From Enterobacteriaceae bacterium 4M9 (GTDB taxonomy: Bacteria > Pseudomonadota > Gammaproteobacteria > Enterobacterales > Enterobacteriaceae), in assembly GCA_010092695.1 (NCBI GenBank), contig JAADJJ010000001.1:2170001-2234000 (forward strand): a stretch of DNA of 64,000 bases, written 5' to 3'. The translations under genes and the position numbers were made by a program. Under the pieces are notes generated by a model. It saw only the letters and a list, made by a program, of their open reading frames with translations, ran no database searches and had not been told where the DNA came from. Positions 57,958-64,000 of the stretch are shown piece after piece (the first letter of the stretch is position 1; each line of letters opens with the position of its first letter).

Positions 57958-59082
57958 TTATTGGGTTACGTTAGGGTTTTCTGCGTCGTTGAGCGACTCA
58001 ACCGCGTCAGCGGCAGAGATAAGCGGTTCAGGGGCTTCATGCACCCAGACTGAATAGACGCGCCACGACACCGCCAGCACAACAGGGCCGATAAACAGAC
58101 CAATCATGCCAAAGGCTATCATGCCGCCGATAACGCCTGAGAGTATCAGCACCAGCGGCAGGTCAGCCCCCATGCGAATCAGCATCGGACGAATCACGTT
58201 ATCCAGCGTGCCAACCACACAGCTCCACACCAGCAGCACCGTGCCCCAGGTGGTTTCACCACTCCAGTAAAGTCAGATAATAGCGGGAATTAGCACCGGC
58301 AACGGGCCAAGTTGCACCAGGCAGCAGAAAATCATCACCACGGAAAGCAGGGTGGCATAAGGGATGCCGGTCACGGCAAGGCCAATGCCGCCGAGCACGC
58401 CCTGCACCAGCGCGGTGACCACCACCCCCAGCGCTACGGCGCGGATAGCTTGTGCTGCCAGCACAACGGCGGCGTCACCGCGCTTTGCCGCCAGACGGAA
58501 GGCGAAATGGCGAAAGCCCTGCGCAACCTGTTCACCGCGCCAGTACAGCAGCACGCTGAACAGCAGCATCAGGCCACAGTGCATCACAAAGCGACCAATG
58601 TTTGCCGCCTGGCCAATAAACCAGGTCGTCGTGGTGCCAATATAAGGGCGTACTTTCGCCATAATGGCACCGCCACCGCTGTCGATCATGGTGTTCCAGC
58701 TACTGTAAAGCTTGGCACCTGCCAGCGGCACGGCGTTAAGCCATTCAAGGCGCGGTAGCTCCATGTGGCCAGAGGTTGCCCATTTCACCAGCGGCCCGCT
58801 GTTATCCACCACGCTGTTAACCAACAGGGCAACCGGCACAATAAACAACACGAGCAGCAGCAGCGTCATCACCAGTACCGCCAGCGAGCGGCGTCCCCAC
58901 AGCAGACGCTGCAGGTGCAACAATACCGGCCAGGTCGCAATGACCACGGTGCCTGCCCAGGCAAAGCCCAAAATAAATGGCTGCACAATCCACAGGCATG
59001 CGGTGATCATCACCAGCAGGAACATCACCGATAGCAGGATCTGCGCGACATCAACAGGCTGTCGATTTTTCAACATAACCAC
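57958..59082 (-). pseudogene. ydiK: AI-2E transporter family protein YdiK interrupted by an in-frame stop
   Basis: The full minus-strand frame would give a 374-residue membrane protein of the AI-2E/PerM family, close to E. coli YdiK (370). A TGA at 58273-58275 replaces the tryptophan codon in VLIPAII-W-LYWSGETTWGTVL; the frame is the same on both sides. The upstream piece has 269 residues; the rest (LVWSCVVGTLDNVIRPMLIRMG onward) is also well preserved, so the change is recent or a sequencing error. The start is GTG 59082 after AAGG, or ATG 59076. The function of YdiK is not known. Confidence 0.88.
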
Positions 59083-59293
59083 TTTTTACCTTTTTGTTAC
59101 GCCTGAATCCGGCGCGAGAGAGGGGAGCGTAGCCGCGAAGGGATAATGATGAGGTATTTCAGTGATTTTTCACAGTGTAATCTGCCTGACAATTGCCGAA
59201 GCGCGGCCGTAAAAAATGTGATAAAACGGCTGTTGCACTACGCAAACGATAACTTCACAACAACATCAACAGTTCGAACAGGGTCAACCGCTA

Positions 59294-62200
59294 ATGATCC
59301 CACAGATTTCTCAGGCGCCAGGGCTTATCCAGCTGGTGCTCAGCTTTTTGCAGGAACTGGAGCAACAGGGTTTTACCGGCGACACCGCAACCAGCTATGC
59401 GAGTCGCCTGACAATGTCCACCGATAACAGCATTTACCAGCTATTGCCGGATGCGGTGCTGTTTCCACGTTCAACCGCCGACGTGGCGCTGGTGGCCCGA
59501 ATTGCCAGTGCGCCGCGCTACGCGTCATTAGTTTTCACCCCGCGCGGTGGCGGCACGGGTACCAACGGCCAGTCGCTCAACCAGGGTATCATTGTAGATA
59601 TGTCGCGCCACATGAACCGCATTATTGAAATCAACCCTGAAGAGGGTTGGGTGCGGGTTGAGGCGGGCGTAATCAAAGACCAACTCAATGATTTTCTTAA
59701 ACCATACGGCTTTTTCTTTGCACCGGAGCTGTCAACCAGCAACCGTGCCACGCTCGGCGGCATGATTAACACCGATGCCTCCGGCCAGGGGTCGCTGGTT
59801 TACGGTAAAACCTCAGACCATGTGCTTGGGGTGCGTGCGGTGCTGCTGGGCGGCGATATTCTCGACACCCGCGCCATGCCAACGGAACTTGCCGAGGAGA
59901 TAGGCCGCGACAGCAGCCCTGTCGGGCGTATCTACAACACCGTTTTGTCACGCTGTCGCGAGCAGCGTGCGCTTATTCTCGATAAATTCCCGAAGCTTAA
60001 CCGCTTTCTTACTGGCTACGATCTGCGCCACGTGTTCAACGATGATCTGTCACGTTTTGACCTTACCCGCATTCTTACCGGCTCTGAGGGCACGCTGGCG
60101 TTTATTACCGAGGCGAAGCTGGATATCACGCGGCTACCTAAAGTGCGCCGTCTGGTGAACGTGAAGTATGACTCTTTCGACTCAGCGTTGCGCAATGCCC
60201 CTTTTATGGTGCAGGCGCAGGCATTATCAGTAGAAACCGTTGACTCGAAAGTGCTGAACCTGGCGCGTGAAGACATTGTCTGGCATTCGGTGCGTGAACT
60301 GATTGCTGATGTGCCGGGTAAGACGATGCTGGGGCTGAACATTGTCGAATTTGCCGGCGATGATGAGCCTGCTATTGATGCACGGGTTGAGCAGCTGTGT
60401 GCACGCCTGGACGAGCGAATGGAACAAGGCGAAGCCGGGATTATCGGCTGGCAGGTGTGCCGCGAGCTGGCGGGCGTGGAGCGTATTTACGCCATGCGTA
60501 AGAAAGCGGTAGGGCTGCTTGGCAATGCGCCGGGGCAGGCGAAGCCGATTCCCTTTGCTGAAGATACCTGTGTGCCACCGCAGTACCTGGCGGACTATAT
60601 CGCTGAGTTCCGTGCTTTGCTCGACGGTCACGGCCTGAGCTACGGCATGTTTGGCCACGTGGATGCTGGCGTGCTGCACGTGCGCCCGGCGCTGGACATG
60701 TGTGACCCGCAGCAGGAAGTGCTGATAAAGCGCATCTCTGATGAGGTGGTCGCGCTGACGGCAAAATACGGTGGTCTGCTTTGGGGTGAACACGGCAAAG
60801 GGTTTCGTGCCGAATACAGCCCGGCATTTTTTGGCGAAACGCTGTACAACGAATTGCGTCAGATTAAGGCGGTGTTTGATCCGCTCAATCGACTCAATCC
60901 GGGCAAAATCTGCCCGCCAGCGGGCGTTGATGCGCCAATGATGAAGGTGGATGCGGTGAAGCGCGGCACGTTCGACAGGCAGATTCCGCTGGCAGTGCGC
61001 AGCGCCTGGCGTGGCGCAATGGAGTGCAACGGCAATGGCCTGTGCTTCAATTTTGATGCGAAAAGCCCGATGTGCCCGTCGATGAAAATCACCGGTGAGC
61101 GCATTCACTCTCCCAAAGGACGGGCGACACTGGTGCGTGAGTGGCTACGGCTGCTCAATGAACGTGGCGTTGATCCGCTGGCACTGGAAAAGGCATTGCC
61201 ACCGCGTGGCGCAAGCCTGCGCGGGCTTATCGACAGAACCCGTAATAGCTGGCATGCGCGAAAGGGCGAATATGATTTCTCCCATGAGGTTAAAGAAGCG
61301 ATGTCCGGTTGTCTGGCCTGCAAGGCCTGCTCAACCCAATGTCCTGTCAAAATTGACGTACCGGCGTTCCGCTCGCGTTTTTTGCAGCTTTACCACACGC
61401 GTTACCTGCGCCCGGCACGCGATCACCTGGTGGCGACGGTAGAGAGCTATGCACCGTTAATGGCGCACGCGCCGCGGGTGTTTAACTTCATGATGGCTCA
61501 ACCGTGGATGCGCCGACTCTCTGAGAAGCATATCGGCATGGTGGACTTACCGCCGTTGTCCAGTCCGTCGCTCAAACGCCAGTTGGTAGGTCATGCTTCG
61601 GCCGGGATGACGCTGGAGCAGCTGGAAAAACTGAGCGACACGGAACGGGCGCGCACGCTGTTGATTGTGCAGGACCCGTTTACCAGCTACTACGATGCCA
61701 CGGTGGTGGCAGACCTGGTGAAACTGGCTGATAAACTGGGGTTTCGCGCAGTGGTATTGCCGTTTTCCCCTAACGGTAAGGCGCAGCACATTAAGGGCTT
61801 TTTACAGCGCTTTGCCCGCACGGCGCGCAAAACAGCCGATTTCCTTAACCGGATAGCAAAACTGGGGATGCCAATGGTGGGTGTCGACCCGGCTCTGGTG
61901 CTGTGCTATCGCGATGAATATCGCCAGACCCTCGGTGAGACTCGCGGTGATTTTCACGTACAACTGGTACACGAGTGGCTGGCTGCGGCGCTGGCCGAGC
62001 GTGAGAGTGCAACCCGCGCTGGCGAATCCTGGTATCTGTTCGGGCACTGCACCGAGTCTACGGCACTGCCTGGCGCAGGTGCACAGTGGAGCGCTATTTT
62101 TGCCCGCTTTGGCGCAAAACTTGAAAACGTGAGCGTGGGATGTTGCGGTATGGCCGGTACGTATGGCCATGAAACTAAAAATCTTGATAACTCGCTCGGT

Positions 62201-62350
62201 ATTTATGAATTGTCCTGGCATCAGGCGCTACAGCGCCTGCCGCGCAACCGCTGTCTGGCAACCGGCTATTCGTGTCGTAGCCAGGTTAAACGGGTTGAAG
62301 GAAATGGCATTCGCCATCCATTGCAGGCTCTACTGGAGATAGTGGAATGA
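59294..62350 (+). CDS. ydiJ: FAD/iron-sulfur D-2-hydroxyglutarate dehydrogenase YdiJ
   Basis: A 1018-residue oxidoreductase, same length as E. coli YdiJ, reported to oxidise D-2-hydroxyglutarate. The FAD-binding PCMH domain ([33 protein letters not shown]) lies at about 60-270, the FAD-oxidase C-terminal domain with [16 protein letters not shown] at about 290-530, the ferredoxin part with [12 protein letters not shown] at about 670, and a CCG-type domain with [13 protein letters not shown] near 945. Its ATG 59294 is preceded by GGTCAACC, a weak site. menI overlaps its stop by four bases. Confidence 0.96.
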   Translation: MIPQISQAPGLIQLVLSFLQELEQQGFTGDTATSYASRLTMSTDNSIYQLLPDAVLFPRSTADVALVARIASAPRYASLVFTPRGGGTGTNGQSLNQGIIVDMSRHMNRIIEINPEEGWVRVEAGVIKDQLNDFLKPYGFFFAPELSTSNRATLGGMINTDASGQGSLVYGKTSDHVLGVRAVLLGGDILDTRAMPTELAEEIGRDSSPVGRIYNTVLSRCREQRALILDKFPKLNRFLTGYDLRHVFNDDLSRFDLTRILTGSEGTLAFITEAKLDITRLPKVRRLVNVKYDSFDSALRNAPFMVQAQALSVETVDSKVLNLAREDIVWHSVRELIADVPGKTMLGLNIVEFAGDDEPAIDARVEQLCARLDERMEQGEAGIIGWQVCRELAGVERIYAMRKKAVGLLGNAPGQAKPIPFAEDTCVPPQYLADYIAEFRALLDGHGLSYGMFGHVDAGVLHVRPALDMCDPQQEVLIKRISDEVVALTAKYGGLLWGEHGKGFRAEYSPAFFGETLYNELRQIKAVFDPLNRLNPGKICPPAGVDAPMMKVDAVKRGTFDRQIPLAVRSAWRGAMECNGNGLCFNFDAKSPMCPSMKITGERIHSPKGRATLVREWLRLLNERGVDPLALEKALPPRGASLRGLIDRTRNSWHARKGEYDFSHEVKEAMSGCLACKACSTQCPVKIDVPAFRSRFLQLYHTRYLRPARDHLVATVESYAPLMAHAPRVFNFMMAQPWMRRLSEKHIGMVDLPPLSSPSLKRQLVGHASAGMTLEQLEKLSDTERARTLLIVQDPFTSYYDATVVADLVKLADKLGFRAVVLPFSPNGKAQHIKGFLQRFARTARKTADFLNRIAKLGMPMVGVDPALVLCYRDEYRQTLGETRGDFHVQLVHEWLAAALAERESATRAGESWYLFGHCTESTALPGAGAQWSAIFARFGAKLENVSVGCCGMAGTYGHETKNLDNSLGIYELSWHQALQRLPRNRCLATGYSCRSQVKRVEGNGIRHPLQALLEIVE

Positions 62351-62757
62351 TCTGGAAACGTGAAGTGACGCTTGAGGCGCTTAACGCCTTCAATCAGGAC
62401 TGTATGGTGGGATTGCTGGATATCCGCTTTGTGCGTATCGGCGACGATGAGCTTGAGGCGACAATGCCGGTGGATAATCGCACGCGTCAGCCTTTTGGCC
62501 AGCTGCACGGCGGTGCCTCGGTGGTGCTGGCAGAATCGCTTGGTTCAGTGGCTGGCTGGCTGTGCACAGAAGGTGAGCAGAAGGTCGTTGGGCTTGAGGT
62601 GAATGCCAATCATCTGCGCTCTGCACGCGAAGGTACAGTGCGTGGTGTTTGCCGTGCGCTGCATACCGGGCGACGCCACCAGGTGTGGCAAATAGATATT
62701 TTTGATGACCAGGGGCGCATGTGCTGCTCCTCGCGCCTGACAACAGCGGTTGTCTGA
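62347..62757 (+). CDS. menI: 1,4-dihydroxy-2-naphthoyl-CoA hydrolase MenI
   Basis: A 136-residue hotdog-fold thioesterase, same length as E. coli MenI (YdiI), which releases DHNA from its CoA ester in menaquinone synthesis. The family motif [17 protein letters not shown] holds the catalytic glutamate (about residue 63). The ATGA overlap with ydiJ couples their translation. It is followed by a hairpin terminator. Confidence 0.96.
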   Translation: MIWKREVTLEALNAFNQDCMVGLLDIRFVRIGDDELEATMPVDNRTRQPFGQLHGGASVVLAESLGSVAGWLCTEGEQKVVGLEVNANHLRSAREGTVRGVCRALHTGRRHQVWQIDIFDDQGRMCCSSRLTTAVV

Positions 62758-62761
62758 TACG

Positions 62762-62789
62762 CGCCCGCCCGATTGTGGCGGGCGTTTTA
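62762..62789 (+). terminator. Terminator after menI
   Basis: CGCCCGCC/GGCGGGCG with a seven-base loop, followed by TTTTAC, five bases beyond the menI stop. Confidence 0.82.
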
Positions 62790-63313
62790 CTTTACGCGCG
62801 CAGACGAGGTGGGAAGCACATTCCCCTTATTGGCAGAGCGCGGCGGCTGAGGGCGTATTTTGCTTCCTGGGACAGGTGTTTTCGGGCGAGGGGGCGTGAG
62901 CGGTAAACGAAAGCCGTGGAGAAGGTCATTAGCCTGCGAGCGCATCCGTTTGGCAGCACAGCAGCATAAACGACCCCGTTAAAAAAGATTATGATTTTGC
63001 ACGTGCGTGAAAAGCCGTGGATAGCATCACACAGATAAATTTTAAAAAACTATAATATAAATAGGTATTGCCTATATATCTTTATGTGCGTGAGAATCTT
63101 ACCCGGCAGATAAAGAATTTCAACTGATTAATCATTGGCATACTGTTTTCGCACCTCTTTCTGCAACCCTCGTCGCAGGGTCTATTCTTATAAAATCCAC
63201 GCATAAAATTGCGTTTTGAATAATATCCCTGATTCTCAGAGGTTGAAGTGAGAATTGTTATCACTACCATAAGGCTATCGGCCCCATTTTGCGGCTAATA
63301 GTGAGGTAAAGCT
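62790..63313. other. Regulatory region upstream of sufA
   Basis: A 524-base gap. E. coli has the small gene ydiH here; no frame of that kind was found. The right 80 bases contain AGTGAGAATTGTTATCAC (63247-63264), a fair Fur-box-like palindrome, close to the sufA start. The suf promoter is expected to use Fur, IscR and OxyR sites, but the others could not be placed. The middle (62990-63080) is AT-rich. Confidence 0.55.
63247..63264 (+). promoter_or_regulatory. Fur-box-like site at the suf promoter
   Basis: AGTGAGAATTGTTATCAC resembles the Fur consensus of repeated GATAAT units (read on the minus strand GTGATAACAATTCTCACT). It lies about 50 bases before sufA. It might instead be part of an IscR site. 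Confidence 0.45.
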
Positions 63314-63688
63314 ATGGAACTGCAGGCAGGAACGTTTGATCCGAATGACTTTGTCTGGAAAGGGTTAACCCTGACCGCAAATGCAGCGAAGCACATTTGT
63401 GAACTGAGCGAAAAGCAGGGCGTACTGGGTCTGCGCCTTGGTGTAAAACAGACCGGTTGTGCCGGGTTTGGCTACGTGCTGGATACCGTCAGTGAAGCCG
63501 CAGCGGACGATCTTATCTACGAAAAGGCGGGGGCGAAACTGTATGTTTCACCGCAGGCAATGCCGTTTATCGACGGCACCGAAGTGGATTACGTTCGTGA
63601 AGGTTTAAATCAGGTTTTCAAATTCCATAACCCGAAGGCGCAGAACGAATGCGGCTGCGGCGAGAGCTTTGGTGTTCAGGCGGAATAA
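63314..63688 (+). CDS. sufA: Iron-sulfur cluster carrier SufA
   Basis: A 124-residue A-type carrier that passes Fe-S clusters from SufBCD to target proteins. The three conserved cysteines are in KQTGCAGFGYVLD and NECGCGESFG. It is two residues longer than in E. coli. The start ATG 63314 follows GAGGTAAAG. It is the first gene of the suf operon; sufB begins 3 bases after its stop. Confidence 0.97.
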   Translation: MELQAGTFDPNDFVWKGLTLTANAAKHICELSEKQGVLGLRLGVKQTGCAGFGYVLDTVSEAAADDLIYEKAGAKLYVSPQAMPFIDGTEVDYVREGLNQVFKFHNPKAQNECGCGESFGVQAE

Positions 63689-63691
63689 GCT

Positions 63692-64000
63692 ATGTCCCGA
63701 GATACAGAAACAGATGATGTACAAACCTGGAGCGGAAGCCTGAATTACAAAGAAGGCTTCTTCACGCGCTTACAGACCGAAGAGTTTGCTAAAGGCATCA
63801 ATGAAGAGGTGGTGCGAGCTATCTCTGCCCGGCGCAACGAGCCGGAGTGGATGCTGGCATTTCGCCTCAACGCTTTCCATGCCTGGGAGAAAATGGAAGA
63901 GCCGCACTGGTTAAAAGCCCATTACGACAAGCTCGACTATCAGGATTACAGCTACTACTCCGCACCGTCCTGCGGCAACTGCGATGACTCCTGTGCCTCC
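63692..64000 (+). CDS. sufB: Fe-S cluster scaffold protein SufB, N-terminal part (cut by window edge)
   Basis: The first 103 codons of SufB (MSRDTETDDVQTWSGS, KEGFFTRLQTEEFAKGINEE, DYSYYSAPSCGNCDDSCAS), clearly the E. coli protein's relative. SufB with SufC and SufD forms the scaffold on which Fe-S clusters are built under iron limitation and oxidative stress. The CGNCDDSC cysteine cluster is the conserved CxxCxxxC motif. The rest runs beyond the window. Confidence 0.96.
   Translation, partial: MSRDTETDDVQTWSGSLNYKEGFFTRLQTEEFAKGINEEVVRAISARRNEPEWMLAFRLNAFHAWEKMEEPHWLKAHYDKLDYQDYSYYSAPSCGNCDDSCAS

Noticed and set aside
57758..57958. 66-codon minus-strand frame whose ATG overlaps the ydiK stop
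   Set aside because: It covers the rprA promoter and 5' end, has no ribosome binding site of its own and no recognised similarity; the open frame is probably chance.
58273..58275. TGA in ydiK as a selenocysteine codon, given selD in the same window
   Set aside because: The family has tryptophan here, not cysteine, and the bases after the TGA do not form an obvious SECIS-type hairpin. A Trp-to-stop change (TGG to TGA) is simpler.

Overview
The window is a chromosomal segment of a bacterium of the Enterobacterales, probably a member of the Enterobacteriaceae other than Escherichia coli. Protein after protein reads as a close relative of an E. coli K-12 protein, and gene order follows one continuous stretch of the E. 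coli map: yeaG, mipA, yeaE, yeaD, gapA, msrB, yeaC, pncA, ansA, sppA, ydjA, selD, topB, gdhA, ynjH, nudG, xthA, astCADBE, spy, nadE, osmE, katE, cedA, tcyP, ydjM, hxpB, yniB, yniA, ydiZ, ydiY, thrS-infC-rpmI-rplT, pheMST-ihfA, btuC-btuE-btuD-nlpC, selO, aroH, ppsR, ppsA, rprA, ydiK, ydiJ-menI, sufAB. The genus cannot be fixed from the sequence alone. All comparisons with E. coli are from memory, without a database search.

Layout. 1-16.5 kb: a cut yeaG, the outer-membrane protein MipA, a broken aldo/keto reductase gene, glycolysis (GapA with YeaD), methionine sulfoxide repair, NAD salvage, asparaginase, signal peptide peptidase, the selenophosphate synthase/topoisomerase III pair, glutamate dehydrogenase and two DNA or nucleotide repair enzymes. 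16.9-23 kb: the complete arginine succinyltransferase operon behind a sigma-54 type promoter. 23-26.4 kb: Spy with two BaeR-like boxes, an aromatic amino acid exporter (YddG-like), NAD synthetase and OsmE. 26.4-31 kb: an accessory block carrying an FHA-like two-partner-secretion exoprotein, an unrecognised lipoprotein and AT-rich sequence; in E. coli the chitobiose (chb) operon lies here. 31-40.7 kb: catalase HPII and small conserved genes. 41-48.2 kb: the translation cluster. 48.3-52.7 kb: vitamin B12 import, NlpC and the AMPylase SelO. 52.7-57.8 kb: aromatic amino acid and PEP synthesis genes and the small RNA RprA. 57.9-64 kb: broken ydiK, YdiJ, MenI and the start of the suf iron-sulfur operon, which runs off the window.

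Most of the window is ordinary core genome. The points that stand out are two clean nonsense mutations (yeaE codon 29 and ydiK), the accessory block with an orphan TpsA-like protein, a structured, possibly transcribed gap between two minus-strand terminators downstream of katE, several well preserved regulatory sites (LexA pair at ydjM, TrpR operator at aroH overlapping the ppsR stop codon, Cra site at ppsA, BaeR boxes at spy, sigma-54 promoter at ast, CRP-like site at gapA/msrB), and missing E. coli neighbours (ves, cho, chb operon, pfkB, hemP, ydiV, ydiH, ydiL to fadK). I see no phage, insertion sequence, CRISPR array, tRNA or rRNA. I found no convincing wholly new system; the 26-31 kb block is the best place to look.
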